Notes: a model not told the origin generated them from the letters alone. A stretch of 43,690 bases of DNA from Hellea sp. (GCA_020629875.1 JAHDCL010000014.1:1-43690), one strand, 5' to 3'; counted from the first letter of the stretch, positions 8,801 through 17,720 are shown. Numbers and translations are program-made.

Positions 8801-8836
8801 TAAAAAAGGCGCCTCCGATTCTCTCGAAAGCGCCTT
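8801..8836 (-). terminator. Rho-independent terminator after rpsI
   Basis: On the minus strand AAGGCGC (8836-8830) pairs exactly with GCGCCTT (8812-8806) across a 17-nt loop, and the 3' arm runs directly into a T tract (8807-8802). It begins 29 bp after the rpsI stop and ends before the argC start, so it should end the rplM-rpsI transcript. Confidence 0.75.
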
Positions 8837-8865
8837 GTAATAGAACGATATATGTATCGTAATCT

Positions 8866-9366
8866 TTAACGCTTCGAGAACTGGAAGCTCTTACGGGCTT
8901 TCGCCTTACCGTATTTCTTACGCTCAACAACACGGCTATCGCGCGTAATAAAGCCAGCGGCTTTTAGCGGACGACGTAGCGCAGGCTCATAATAAGTCAG
9001 CGCTTTGGTGATGCCGTGACGAACCGCACCGGCTTGTCCAGAAAGTCCGCCGCCTTTGACAGTTGCAACAACGTCATATGAATCAACACGGTCAGCAACT
9101 TGAAAAGCCTGTGCAATAATCAAGCGCAAAACCGGACGTGCAAAGTAAACTTCTTGGTCGCGGCCATTGACTGTGATTTTGCCGTTACCGGGCTTAATCC
9201 AAACGCGTGCGATTGAGTTCTTACGCTTACCAGTCGCATAAGAGCGCCCAAGCTCGTCAATTTTTGGCTCAGGAAGCGCAGCAGACGAAACAACTTCACC
9301 AGTTTCGGAAGTTGTCGTGCCTTCCATAACGTCTTTGAGGTCTTCGAGTGTTTTTGTATCAGCCAT
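8866..9366 (-). CDS. rpsI: 30S ribosomal protein S9
   Basis: The 166-residue protein ends with the conserved S9 tail [14 protein letters not shown], whose terminal Lys-Arg reaches the P-site tRNA. It also contains [15 protein letters not shown] and [15 protein letters not shown]. The first ~38 residues are an acidic, Thr/Glu-rich extension not present in E. coli S9 but usual in alphaproteobacterial orthologues. It begins 3 bp after the rplM stop with only a weak ribosome binding site, which suggests translational coupling to rplM. Confidence 0.98.
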   Translation of the reverse strand: MADTKTLEDLKDVMEGTTTSETGEVVSSAALPEPKIDELGRSYATGKRKNSIARVWIKPGNGKITVNGRDQEVYFARPVLRLIIAQAFQVADRVDSYDVVATVKGGGLSGQAGAVRHGITKALTYYEPALRRPLKAAGFITRDSRVVERKKYGKAKARKSFQFSKR

Positions 9367-9369
9367 GAT

Positions 9370-9840
9370 CTATTTCGCCTTTACATTTTTTGGGCTCATT
9401 GATTTGAAATCAATGACCTGTGGCTCTTGCGCCGCATGTGGATGCTCGGACCCGGCATAAACGCGAAGGTTAGAGAGTTGCTTACGCGCTAATGGGCTTT
9501 CTTTTGGAAGCATACGCTGTACCGCTTTACGCATCACGCGCTCAGGGAAACGGCCGTCCAAGATTTTATCCGCTGTGCGCTCTTTAAGGCCGCCCGGATA
9601 ACCTGTGTGCCAGTAATAAACTTTGTCATTACGCTTCTTGCCTGTGAAAGCGACTTTCTCGGCATTGATAACGATAACATTGTCGCCGTGATCAATATGG
9701 GGCGTATATGTCGGAAGGTGCTTACCGCGGAGACGCATGGCAATGAAAGTTGCGAGACGGCCAACAACGACATCCTCGGCATCAATCAAAATCCATTTCT
9801 TCTCAACCTCAGCGGTTTTGACGAATTTTGTGGTTTTCAT
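9370..9840 (-). CDS. rplM: 50S ribosomal protein L13
   Basis: The 156-residue L13 begins [16 protein letters not shown], followed by [34 protein letters not shown] and [19 protein letters not shown], all standard L13 elements. The ATG at 9840 is chosen because GAGG lies 6 nt upstream and orthologues start here. The frame stays open 14 codons upstream with a sequence unrelated to L13. It forms the usual rplM-rpsI operon. Confidence 0.98.
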   Translation of the reverse strand: MKTTKFVKTAEVEKKWILIDAEDVVVGRLATFIAMRLRGKHLPTYTPHIDHGDNVIVINAEKVAFTGKKRNDKVYYWHTGYPGGLKERTADKILDGRFPERVMRKAVQRMLPKESPLARKQLSNLRVYAGSEHPHAAQEPQVIDFKSMSPKNVKAK

Positions 9841-9902
9841 AATATCCTCTATGAAGTCTGCTTGGTTGAGACATTCAAACAAGCGTCTTTCGTGATGGCG
9901 GG

Positions 9903-9931
9903 TAACTACAGAAGGCCTGTGGGGGCGTCAA
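9903..9931 (-). promoter_or_regulatory. probable rplM-rpsI promoter
   Basis: On the minus strand TTGACG (9931-9926) and TAGTTA (9908-9903) are separated by 17 nt. A GC-rich spacer beginning CCCCC is common in alphaproteobacterial housekeeping promoters. A very AT-rich stretch (about 9955-9990) lies upstream and could act as an UP element. The ATG is 62 bp downstream of the -10 box. Confidence 0.55.
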
Positions 9932-10090
9932 CAGCTAAATGAAGCAACCTACAGCAAATTATACAATAAAAACAATAACTTAAAAAAGCGGTATTATTTT
10001 ACCATATCAAACGGCGATGTTCCATAGCTATATGGCCGCAAAATGGAGCCATTTCACGTTTTGGACGCAGATTGTAGTAAATTTGGATGT

Positions 10091-10639
10091 CTAATCAGGG
10101 GATATGGGCGCGGAACAAAAGAGCGCTTTCGCGAGGCAGCTTATATCACCCCGCAAAATAGCAGAGCCTATTGCGGCCCCGAAGAACAAAGCGCGGCGGC
10201 CTAGGCCCAAACCATAGACCCGTATGCGGTTATAGCGATGAACGCGAATACAATATTCGTTAAATTGACCGGGCGTGAGATGACACCGCAATTCATCCTC
10301 AGCCGTCGCCACGCGCATCTCGCCCGAGCGCTCCACACGCCCTCGCCTAATGAGCCAGCGCAAACGCCGTGAAAGATGACGGTTCATCGTTACCTTTATC
10401 AGAGGTTCGGAGCTATTATCCAAAGATGTATCTATAACGGTGAGAGGCTCTTGCGAGCCGCACTCAAGGGACGGAAGGCTCGCAATACGGCTGTGAAAAA
10501 AAGCGGCCACGCGAAATAAAAACGCAGCTATCCCGCGCCTGCTTTTTGAAGCATCCAAGCGGCCCAATCTTAGAGGGGCCGAAGCGGTCACTGAATAATC
10601 AGTGATATGCGCCGAATATGTCAAAGTCTCAAACTTCAC
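10091..10639 (-). CDS. hypothetical protein, uncertain ORF
   Basis: This frame encodes up to 182 residues from a GTG with no recognisable ribosome binding site. The more believable part starts at an internal ATG (10387) with AAAGG 5 nt upstream. That gives a 99-residue Arg-rich protein with a basic N-terminal segment (MNRHLSRRLRWLIRRGRVER) and a C-terminal hydrophobic patch around ALFFGAAIGSAIL. I recognise no family. The codon pattern is plausible for a real gene, but nothing independent supports it. It lies alone between the rplM promoter region and the unrecognised plus-strand gene. It may be a lineage-specific gene, a decayed gene or chance. Confidence 0.35.
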   Translation of the reverse strand: MKFETLTYSAHITDYSVTASAPLRLGRLDASKSRRGIAAFLFRVAAFFHSRIASLPSLECGSQEPLTVIDTSLDNSSEPLIKVTMNRHLSRRLRWLIRRGRVERSGEMRVATAEDELRCHLTPGQFNEYCIRVHRYNRIRVYGLGLGRRALFFGAAIGSAILRGDISCLAKALFCSAPISPD

Positions 10640-10874
10640 AGGCGCAGTGTAACACGGCTTTGAAGAGAGAGGATGAGTTAGGTGCGAAGTGCGGATTTAT
10701 GGGGGTTAGTGCAACAAAAGACGAGGATTGCGTTACAAAAGCTATGACCGTGTCGGGGGCAAAGCGGACATAGGTCGAGCGGCTTAAAGCGCCCAAAATA
10801 AGACACTCGTCCAAGGAGACAAAAGATTTTAATTTATACCTTTCTACTAAACACACGCCAGTTTAAATAAAACT
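10640..10874. other. intergenic stretch with no recognisable gene
   Basis: I see no convincing coding sequence or hairpin in these 235 bases. The stretch becomes AT-rich towards the start of the next gene (about 10830-10874), which is where its promoter should lie, but I find no good -35/-10 pair. A 75-codon minus-strand frame here has no family resemblance and is listed as rejected. Confidence 0.5.
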
Positions 10875-11492
10875 ATGAGTACGACTTTTTCAGTTTTCCC
10901 TTCTCTTGAAAAACCTCCAAAGGTCGGTGCATTTTTGACTTTATGCGAACAAGCATTTTATAAAATGTGTCAAGAAGTAGGTATTCATGAAAGGCCGAAA
11001 TTAACGTTAGTTCGTATCAAAAAAAATGAAAGTGAACGGATACCATTTTTACCTTCTGATCGTATGGAATGGTCATCTCACGTGTATGCGTGGTTAGAAA
11101 TTGAAGGCATCCAAGGCGGAACAAACATTTACTATCGTGAAAATGAGAGCATTGATATAGACTGGTGGAGAGATGCCATTAGTGACCGTCCAAAGAATAT
11201 CAAAGCTCATATACTGGAGGATTGTCTAAAGCCAGGATTTCATTGGACGTTCAGGCGGTCAGCAGGTCAATCAGGTGCTGTAAATATTCTTTATGGACTG
11301 GCAGCTGGTTGTTTAGCTGAAATGTCATCGGGGGCAGTTCATAGCGACAATGGCGCATGGGTCATTTCTCGCCTTCCAATTTTGGGAGCTCAATTGATTG
11401 ATGAATTTATGAGACCATGGGCAATCAACGATGTCGAATTTTCTGATTGGGCGAACAGATGTATATTGCATTTAAAAAATGATCTATCTTAA
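10875..11492 (+). CDS. hypothetical protein, AT-rich, possibly acquired
   Basis: The 205-residue product is soluble-looking, with no signal peptide or membrane segment. It is rich in aromatic and acidic residues, for example IDIDWWRDAI near the middle, SGAVHSDNGAWVISRLPILGAQLIDEF and MRPWAINDVEFSDWANRCIL near the C-terminus. I do not recognise the family. The coding sequence is visibly more AT-rich than the flanking housekeeping genes and there is no Shine-Dalgarno sequence before the ATG, which suggests horizontal transfer or leaderless expression. It converges on the DUF4241-like gene 114 bp away. An intracellular immunity-type role is possible from size and context, but that is conjecture. 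Confidence 0.7.
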   Translation: MSTTFSVFPSLEKPPKVGAFLTLCEQAFYKMCQEVGIHERPKLTLVRIKKNESERIPFLPSDRMEWSSHVYAWLEIEGIQGGTNIYYRENESIDIDWWRDAISDRPKNIKAHILEDCLKPGFHWTFRRSAGQSGAVNILYGLAAGCLAEMSSGAVHSDNGAWVISRLPILGAQLIDEFMRPWAINDVEFSDWANRCILHLKNDLS

Positions 11493-11606
11493 CGGCAATC
11501 TAGTGAGCTCCCAAAATAGGCCGCTAAATCTTGCTGCCAGTGACCTAAAGGACATCAATATGTGTTAGAGGTGACTGTTCAACGTACCTACCTCAAACTT
11601 CCCTCG

Positions 11607-12188
11607 TTACATTTCAAAATCCACACTGATGCGCAAAAGCGTGCCAGTATTATCACGACCAGCAAAGGCGCAATACGTACCGTTACCTCTTCCTGATGTT
11701 ACGACATAAAAACAATTGCCCCCATCTAACTCCACCTCGGCATAAGGCAACGGAGTATGATTGTTGTAAGCATAACGGGACAGATATTTTTCAAAGAGTT
11801 CATCTTTTTCGTTAATCGGGTTCAGGTTGTCCATCAGGGGTTTGTCGAGGAAGGCCATCGACCCAAATTCGGCGCTAAATTCATTATTATATCCATGAGG
11901 GTCATTGTTGATTAACTGTTCCCATTTTGTTGGTTCAGCATCACTGAACCAGACTTCAAATCTAGCATTGTAAGGCTTGGGGTCGACTCTACTGTTATAA
12001 GCCCAGTCTTTACTAAATACGTATAGAGAGTGGCACCCTGGCACAATGGACTCAGAAATAGGAAGTTGGGCTTGGTCCATGGGGTCACAAATATAGAGCT
12101 CTGAGCTTGAAAACTCTTGAGAGCCAATTTGGATATATTCCAAATCTTCTGCAAGACGTGCTAAAAAGCGATTGAACTCTTCACTCAT
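11607..12188 (-). CDS. DUF4241-like protein
   Basis: The 193-residue protein has the layout of DUF4241. An N-terminal ELYICDPM segment is followed by a turn like PGCHSLYVF, a central FEVWFSDAEPTKWEQ strand, then FGSMAFLDKPLMDNL. The C-terminus is DGGNCFYVVTSGRGNGTYCAFAGRD ending in VDFEM, matching the family's usual NFV-SGWGDGSYPSYWG...VTDF ending. DUF4241 has no established biochemical function. The gene has no signal peptide and only a distant AGAGGA box (11 nt) before the ATG. It lies downstream of folK on the same strand across a 207-bp gap that looks empty, and faces the unrecognised gene at 10875. The family assignment is from remembered motifs and should be confirmed by profile search. 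Confidence 0.7.
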   Translation of the reverse strand: MSEEFNRFLARLAEDLEYIQIGSQEFSSSELYICDPMDQAQLPISESIVPGCHSLYVFSKDWAYNSRVDPKPYNARFEVWFSDAEPTKWEQLINNDPHGYNNEFSAEFGSMAFLDKPLMDNLNPINEKDELFEKYLSRYAYNNHTPLPYAEVELDGGNCFYVVTSGRGNGTYCAFAGRDNTGTLLRISVDFEM

Positions 12189-12395
12189 AGATCTAGCAGT
12201 CCTCTGTTGCTGAATAAATCACCGTAGAATCTGTTTCGGTTATTTCAAAGCTTAAATTGAAAAGATCAGGCTCTGTGATGACAGCTCTATTCTGTCTGCT
12301 AGGAACATTTTGTGAGCGTCTTAAAATCGCCCAAAGTGAGACACTGAGCTGAGGTCCGCTATAGGGATGATTTAGACATCACCTGAAAAGAGGCT

Positions 12396-12899
12396 CTACT
12401 CTGCAGACCCTACCCACACAATCGCTTCAACATCCGCCAGTGGCAGCCGAGCTATCCAATCTTCTAACTTCATGCCCTGCATTGGATCACGCCATTCCCG
12501 CGCCACTTCCTCTAATGGGAACAACACGAAACCTCGCGTGAGCATCCTTGGATGCGGGATAATCATACCGCCCTTATCCTCAATCACTTGGCCTCTAAAA
12601 TCGAGTAGGTCTAAGTCTAGGGGCCGCGCGGCGTTTTTGACGGTGCGTTTGCGACCAAATTCTGACTCGACGGCGTGCAGATTATCTAGGAGCTCCCTCG
12701 CCTCGCCGTCAAAGCTCACCTCGGCGCAGGCATTGATATAATCGGGTTGATCGCTGCCCGGGGGCCAAGCAGGGCTTTGCCAGAGGCCAGACATTTTCAC
12801 GACCTCCACGCCGCGCGTCTTAAGTGATTTTATCGCGGCCAGAAAAGTTTCTTTGGGATTGGACAGGTTGGCGCCAAAGGCAATATAGATGGGCTTCAT
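12396..12899 (-). CDS. folK: 2-amino-4-hydroxy-6-hydroxymethyldihydropteridine pyrophosphokinase
   Basis: FolK transfers pyrophosphate from ATP to 6-hydroxymethyl-7,8-dihydropterin in folate synthesis. The 167-residue protein shows IAFGANLSNP at the N-terminus, SGLWQSPAW, QPDYINACAEV, the RPLDLDLLDF metal/ATP motif and IIPHPRMLTRGFVLFPL. All are HPPK family signatures. It starts 27 bp from the divergent NYN-domain gene, so promoters for both must be very compact or overlap coding sequence. Confidence 0.96.
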   Translation of the reverse strand: MKPIYIAFGANLSNPKETFLAAIKSLKTRGVEVVKMSGLWQSPAWPPGSDQPDYINACAEVSFDGEARELLDNLHAVESEFGRKRTVKNAARPLDLDLLDFRGQVIEDKGGMIIPHPRMLTRGFVLFPLEEVAREWRDPMQGMKLEDWIARLPLADVEAIVWVGSAE

Positions 12900-12926
12900 T
12901 TTTTATGACTTACTCTTTGGTACTAC

Positions 12927-13478
12927 ATGGCTTTTTATCCTGATGAACGCATAGCCCTCTTTGTGGATGGGTCAAACCTCTATTCCACCGTTAAGACGCT
13001 CGATTTTGACATTGATTACGGCAAGTTACTTGAGCTTTTCAAAGGCAAAGGCCGGCTCATCCGTGCAAATTATTACACAGCACTTGTGGAAGAAGATGAC
13101 TATTCCCCTATCCGCCCCCTGGTTGACTGGTTAGATTATAATGGTTGGCACGCGGTGACAAAACCCGCCAAATCGATGGTGGACAGGGATGGACGTCGTC
13201 GCATTAAGGGCGATATGGATGCGGAGATAATCGTCGATATGCTAACCCTCGCCCCGCATATCGATCACCTGATACTCTTCTCTGGTGACGGCGACTTTCG
13301 AATTGCTGTGGAGGCCCTGCAAAAGCAAGGCGTCAGGGTGACGGTCGTCTCCACCATGAAATCAAAGCCTGCCATGCTAGCCGATGAACTGCGCCGCCAA
13401 GCCGACGCCTTTATCGAAATTGCAGACATGGATAAACTTTTTGGGCGACCTCGAAGAAATCTTGAGGATGAAGACTAA
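12927..13478 (+). CDS. NYN (PIN-like) domain nuclease, LabA/DUF88 family
   Basis: This 183-residue single-domain protein belongs to the NYN branch of PIN-fold ribonucleases. The first acidic motif is ALFVDGSNLY (Asp14). GDMDAEIIVDML carries the second acidic pair, and LILFSGDGDF carries the third pair in SGDGD. VTVVSTMKSKPAMLADELRRQADAFIEI follows, so the full acidic active site is present. Proteins of this type are usually stand-alone RNases or are found with DNA-repair genes. Its stop overlaps the start of the uracil-DNA glycosylase gene (TAATG), so the two are translationally coupled. Confidence 0.9.
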   Translation: MAFYPDERIALFVDGSNLYSTVKTLDFDIDYGKLLELFKGKGRLIRANYYTALVEEDDYSPIRPLVDWLDYNGWHAVTKPAKSMVDRDGRRRIKGDMDAEIIVDMLTLAPHIDHLILFSGDGDFRIAVEALQKQGVRVTVVSTMKSKPAMLADELRRQADAFIEIADMDKLFGRPRRNLEDED

Positions 13479-14131
13479 TGATGGAACAGACGCAAAATTT
13501 TGTCGAGCCGGATAGAGATTGTGACCTTTGTCCGCGTCTGCGCGCCTTTTTGCTCGAAAAACGCAAAGAGCTCCCAAGCTATCATAACGCCCCGGTTCCA
13601 AGCTTTGGCGACCCAGACCCCAGCCTACTCATTGTCGGCCTGGCCCCTGGCATGCATGGCGCAAATCAGACAGGCCGACCCTTCACAGGCGATTGGGCAG
13701 GAGATCTTCTCTATGCGGCGCTGGCAGAACATGGCTTTAGTGATGGTATATATGGCGGCACAGCAGATGACGGACTGAGCCTAAAGGGCGTTCAAATCAC
13801 CAATGCGGTGAGATGTGTTCCGCCGCAAAATAAACCTATTGGAGCCGAATGCACCGCGTGTCGTCCTTTTTTAACTCAACAGATTGAGGCCCTTGGCCGC
13901 CTTAAAGCCATTTTGTGCCTTGGAAAAATCAGCCATGACAACACCGTTCGAGCCATGGGGTTGCGGCTAAAAGATTACCCTTTCGGCCACCATAAAATCC
14001 ATGAATTACAAGGTGGTAGACGGCTATACTCAAGCTACCATTGCTCGCGTTACAACACGAATACGAAGCGGTTGACCGAAGAAATGTTTTATGACGTCTT
14101 CGCAGACATCCGCAGATTCATCGGGTCTTAG
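13478..14131 (+). CDS. family 5 uracil-DNA glycosylase (UdgB type)
   Basis: The 217-residue protein has the UdgB motif A variant [19 protein letters not shown] at 54-72, where Ala replaces the catalytic polar residue of other families. The C-terminal motif is [13 protein letters not shown]. Cysteines Cys15, Cys18, Cys113 and one of Cys125/Cys128 fit the four ligands of the [4Fe-4S] cluster of family 4/5 enzymes. It should remove uracil, and possibly hypoxanthine or other deaminated bases, from DNA. The ATG at 13478 shares a base with the NYN stop; a second ATG follows directly at 13481. Its stop overlaps the convergent smpB stop by 2 bp (TTAG). Confidence 0.92.
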   Translation: MMEQTQNFVEPDRDCDLCPRLRAFLLEKRKELPSYHNAPVPSFGDPDPSLLIVGLAPGMHGANQTGRPFTGDWAGDLLYAALAEHGFSDGIYGGTADDGLSLKGVQITNAVRCVPPQNKPIGAECTACRPFLTQQIEALGRLKAILCLGKISHDNTVRAMGLRLKDYPFGHHKIHELQGGRRLYSSYHCSRYNTNTKRLTEEMFYDVFADIRRFIGS

Positions 14132-14604
14132 CCTCGCTCTCGCATCACCCGCGCTTTATCACGCTGCCAATCACGTTTTTTGACTGTGTCGCGCTTATCT
14201 TGCTTGTCTTTACCCGTCGCAATACCAACAAGGATCTTCACGATTCCCTTATCATTGAAATACATTTTCAAAGGGACAATGGTACGCCCCTTACGTTGCG
14301 TTTCATTCCATAACTTACTGATTTCTTTGCGCTTTAACAAAAGCTTCCGCGGCCGTGTTGGCAGGTGGTTAAACTGGCTTGCGGGCGCATATATTGGAAT
14401 ATTCGCGTTAATCAGCATGAGCTCCTGATTTTCAATCGCGGCATAACTTTCCGCGATATTCGCCTGCCCCTCTCGCAGGGCTTTGACCTCTGTACCGACC
14501 AATACGATACCGGCCTCGAAGGTGTCTTCGATATGATAATCAAACCGAGCTCGCCGGTTCTCGGCAATGGTCTTATTATTCGGATCTGCCTTCTTCTTGG
14601 CCAT
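14128..14604 (-). CDS. smpB: SsrA-binding protein
   Basis: SmpB binds tmRNA and delivers it to stalled ribosomes for trans-translation. The 158-residue protein has [41 protein letters not shown]-like beta-barrel segments, [30 protein letters not shown] and the basic C-terminal tail [19 protein letters not shown] that folds into the decoding site. It follows dapA after 3 bp, so it is in an operon with it. The tmRNA gene is not in this window. Confidence 0.97.
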   Translation of the reverse strand: MAKKKADPNNKTIAENRRARFDYHIEDTFEAGIVLVGTEVKALREGQANIAESYAAIENQELMLINANIPIYAPASQFNHLPTRPRKLLLKRKEISKLWNETQRKGRTIVPLKMYFNDKGIVKILVGIATGKDKQDKRDTVKKRDWQRDKARVMRERG

Positions 14605-14607
14605 TAT

Positions 14608-15483
14608 TTAAAAATCAACGCCCGCACGTTTCATAGCAGCTTTTACGGCGTCCTTGGTCGAATCGATACAAGGCGTCATAGGCAAACGCACATCAGAACT
14701 CATCTTTCCAAGGAGGTTCATCGCATACTTCGTCGGCGCGGGGCTTGGACAGAGGAAAAGGTCTTTATGTAACCGATCCAAAGCATGGTTCAGCTTTTGC
14801 GCTTTTACGTAGTCTTTTGCCAATAATGCATTGTGAAGCTCGGCATACTGCTTGGGCGCAATATTAGACCCCACAGAAATGCAGCCTTTTCCGCCGTGGA
14901 CTGAGTGCCCCAGACTAGTTGGATCATCACCAGAAAGCTGAATGAAATCCTCACCGCAGCGGTCAATTAATCCGCTAACCCGTGAGATATCGCCCGTCGC
15001 ATCCTTACAGCCAATGACGGTCGGCAGGGTCGCAAGACGCCCCATAGTGTCGTTTGTAATGTCGACAACGCTGCGGCTTGGGACATTATAAACAACAATC
15101 GGGATATCAACAGCTTCTGAAATAGCTTTGAAATGTTGATAAATGCCTTCTTGGCTGGGCTTATTGTAATAAGGCGTCACGACTAAAGCGGCATCGGCGC
15201 CCACCTCTTTAGCCTTTTTAGCATAAGCGATTGAAACGCTGGTCTCATTTGACCCTGCACCGGCAATGACAGGAACGCGCCCATTAGCGGCCTCCACGCA
15301 CAGCTCAATAACTCGGCGATGCTCTTTATCGCTTAGGGTCGGCGTCTCACCAGTGGTTCCGCAGGGCACCAATCCATGCGTGCCGCTCTCTATTTGCCAT
15401 TCGATGAAGTCTTGAAAGGCTTTTTCGTCAACACCGCCATCTTTGAACGGTGTTACCAGGGCTGTTATCGAACCGTTAATCAT
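14608..15483 (-). CDS. dapA: 4-hydroxy-tetrahydrodipicolinate synthase
   Basis: DapA condenses pyruvate with aspartate semialdehyde at the branch point to diaminopimelate and lysine. The 291-residue TIM barrel shows ALVTPF at the N-terminus, PCGTTGETPTL, AGAGSNETS, VTPYYNKPSQEGIYQHF with the catalytic Tyr, YNVPSRS, and GCKDATGD with the Schiff-base Lys. The gene precedes smpB and faces the divergent lytic transglycosylase gene over a 119-bp intergenic region. Confidence 0.96.
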   Translation of the reverse strand: MINGSITALVTPFKDGGVDEKAFQDFIEWQIESGTHGLVPCGTTGETPTLSDKEHRRVIELCVEAANGRVPVIAGAGSNETSVSIAYAKKAKEVGADAALVVTPYYNKPSQEGIYQHFKAISEAVDIPIVVYNVPSRSVVDITNDTMGRLATLPTVIGCKDATGDISRVSGLIDRCGEDFIQLSGDDPTSLGHSVHGGKGCISVGSNIAPKQYAELHNALLAKDYVKAQKLNHALDRLHKDLFLCPSPAPTKYAMNLLGKMSSDVRLPMTPCIDSTKDAVKAAMKRAGVDF

Positions 15484-15602
15484 AATGCGCTTTCATATTG
15501 TAATTCGCGAAGCCTGCGAAATGTTGATAACTTATGTGTTATTTTCGAGGCCTATTTGCGTTCTTTTCTTGCTCTGCGCAAGACACGGATTAGTGTAATA
15601 TT

Positions 15603-17672
15603 ATGGAATTAAACCGATTCAGCATCCTGCAAAGAGCAGAACTTAATCTAAAGGCTGTGTTTGTGGCCGTTCTCGCCCTAGCACTGCTCATTTTGACAAC
15701 GGCGGCCAATGCGGCGATTCCGACGCCGCGTGTAAAGCCGGCTGCCCCTAACGCCTCGCAATACCTTAGTGGCGCAGATTCTCAACGCTTTCGCAAGGGG
15801 CTAAGAGCTGCAAAAAAGGGACATTGGAGCGACCTGGATCAACAAATCAAGAAACTCGACGACCCGACGGCCAAAGATGTTTTGCGTTGGGTGCGCGCCG
15901 CACGTAACCCGCATGTTTCATTCAAGGATATCAGCTATGTGGTGCAGGAACTCTCGACGTGGCCTCGTATGACGTCCATACAAGCCAAAGCGGAAGGGAT
16001 TATGTTTGATGATCCTATTTCTGCAAGAAAGACGGCCCAATGGTTTGAAGGGAAAGAACCCGTATCTGGCGAGGGCCGCGCTGCCTTAGCCCGCGCCCAT
16101 TACAGGCTGGGGAATAAAGAGAGTGGCGATCTATGGCTCAAATCCGCGTGGCGGGAGTCTAAATTGACCCGCTCGCGGCAACAGGAACTTTTTCAACAAT
16201 ATCGCGGCAAGCTTACGAAAGAAGACCATGCTGTCCGTGCAGATCACCTTATTTGGCAGGGGCGTCGCCACCATGCCAAAGCCGAAGCATTGCTTCCTCA
16301 TATGGGAAAAAAGCAGCGAGAATTAATGAACGCCCGTATTCGCACGGCGTCTAATCGCTCTGGCATGGACGCAGCTATAAAGTCAGTACCGCAAGAATAT
16401 CGGAACGAGGCAGGTCTTCTTTATGAACGCGCCAAATGGCGCCGCCGGAAGAAAACCAAGGAATACGCCCTGCCCGTCTATTTGCAGATCACAAATCCTC
16501 CGATTAATGCCAACGGCAAAGAAGTTCTCTGGAAAGAAAAGCGCATCATGTTGCGATGGGCGATCGAGAACAAAAAATATTCCGAAGCTTATCAGCTGGC
16601 GACTAATCACGGCATGACGCGCGGCGCAGGCTTTGCAGAGGCTGAGTTCACAGCTGGCTGGTTAGCGTTGACTAAATTAGGCCAACCCGGAAAAGCGGCT
16701 CAGCATTTTGAAACGCTGAAAAGCGGCGTTTCGTTATCGGTATCTCTTAGCCGCGCTGCTTATTGGCAAGCACGGGCCGCTGAGGCGCTAGGGGATGGGA
16801 ATGCGAGCGCCTACTATGCAGAGGCTTCAGCCTATACCAACACCTATTACGGTCAGCTAGCCGCAGATAAAATCGGCGGACGCCTCGCGCAAGTTACTCT
16901 TCCAATTGAAGCAGATACCTCGTCCCTCAAGGCTGGTTTCGAGGCGGACCCACGCGTTCGCGCTATGCATCTTCTTGGAGAGGCCGGTGAAGAACGCTTC
17001 TTTTCAAATTTTGCCTTCCATCTGGACGATGTATTTGATGATCAGCGGGAACTAACGCTCCTATCTCAACTGTCTAAGGACTATGGGTATATGCGTCCGT
17101 CATTGCGGGCCGCCAAACAAGCCTCTCGGTTCCAATCCATGCTAACCGACTCGGGCTACCCCCTAGTGGAAGAAATAGAAGCCCTTCCCGGACGTTTTGA
17201 CATCCCTTTTGTATACGCAGTCGCCCGCCAAGAAAGCGAGTTTGAGTTTAATGTCGTCAGTAGCGCCAAAGCTTACGGCATGATGCAGATGATTGACAGC
17301 ACCGCAAAATATACCGCGCGCAAACATCGTATTCCTTATTCTCGAGCCAAGCTCACGGCTGACCGCGACTACAGCGCGAAACTCGGCGCTCACCACCTCC
17401 ATGACCTCCTGGAGATGTTTGACGGCTCCTACATTCTCTCGGCGGCGGCTTACAATGCCGGCCCTCACCGTTCAAAGACATGGATAAAGAAGTATGGCGA
17501 TCCGCGAACGGGTGAAATTGATCCCATAGATTGGGTCGAAAGCATCCCTTTCTCCGAAACCCGAAATTATGTGCAGCGCGTCATGGAAAACATGCAGGTT
17601 TACCGCGCGCGGCGTAATGGCAATCAAAGTGACAATCAAATTTATCAGGATCTGACCCAAGGGGCGTTCTAA
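15603..17672 (+). CDS. soluble lytic murein transglycosylase, Slt70-like
   Basis: The 689-residue product has an N-terminal hydrophobic signal segment (about residues 18-38). A long alpha-helical superhelix (about 50-510) of TPR-like repeats, as in Slt70, comes next. The C-terminal SLT domain contains ARQESEF with catalytic Glu544, then AYGMMQMI, and ILSAAAYNAGPHR. The protein should cleave MurNAc-GlcNAc bonds in the periplasm, releasing 1,6-anhydromuropeptides. Length and domain order are standard. It is divergent from dapA and followed by the small UPF0016 gene after 48 bp. Confidence 0.93.
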   Translation: MELNRFSILQRAELNLKAVFVAVLALALLILTTAANAAIPTPRVKPAAPNASQYLSGADSQRFRKGLRAAKKGHWSDLDQQIKKLDDPTAKDVLRWVRAARNPHVSFKDISYVVQELSTWPRMTSIQAKAEGIMFDDPISARKTAQWFEGKEPVSGEGRAALARAHYRLGNKESGDLWLKSAWRESKLTRSRQQELFQQYRGKLTKEDHAVRADHLIWQGRRHHAKAEALLPHMGKKQRELMNARIRTASNRSGMDAAIKSVPQEYRNEAGLLYERAKWRRRKKTKEYALPVYLQITNPPINANGKEVLWKEKRIMLRWAIENKKYSEAYQLATNHGMTRGAGFAEAEFTAGWLALTKLGQPGKAAQHFETLKSGVSLSVSLSRAAYWQARAAEALGDGNASAYYAEASAYTNTYYGQLAADKIGGRLAQVTLPIEADTSSLKAGFEADPRVRAMHLLGEAGEERFFSNFAFHLDDVFDDQRELTLLSQLSKDYGYMRPSLRAAKQASRFQSMLTDSGYPLVEEIEALPGRFDIPFVYAVARQESEFEFNVVSSAKAYGMMQMIDSTAKYTARKHRIPYSRAKLTADRDYSAKLGAHHLHDLLEMFDGSYILSAAAYNAGPHRSKTWIKKYGDPRTGEIDPIDWVESIPFSETRNYVQRVMENMQVYRARRNGNQSDNQIYQDLTQGAF

Positions 17673-17720
17673 CGATTTCACCAAGCGGTCGGGGTGCAAA
17701 TTAACAACAAGGCCCTTCTT

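Noticed and set aside
9841-9882. 14-residue extension of L13
   Set aside because: Orthologues start at MKTTKF and the ribosome binding site is before 9840.
10629-10856. 75-codon minus-strand frame upstream of the uncertain ORF
   Set aside because: It has no family resemblance, overlaps the neighbouring frame, and lies in a spacer where the plus-strand gene needs its promoter.
15484-15602. Leaderless promoter for the lytic transglycosylase gene (TAATAT just before the ATG)
   Set aside because: The hexamer is too close to the start codon to give a transcript that includes it.
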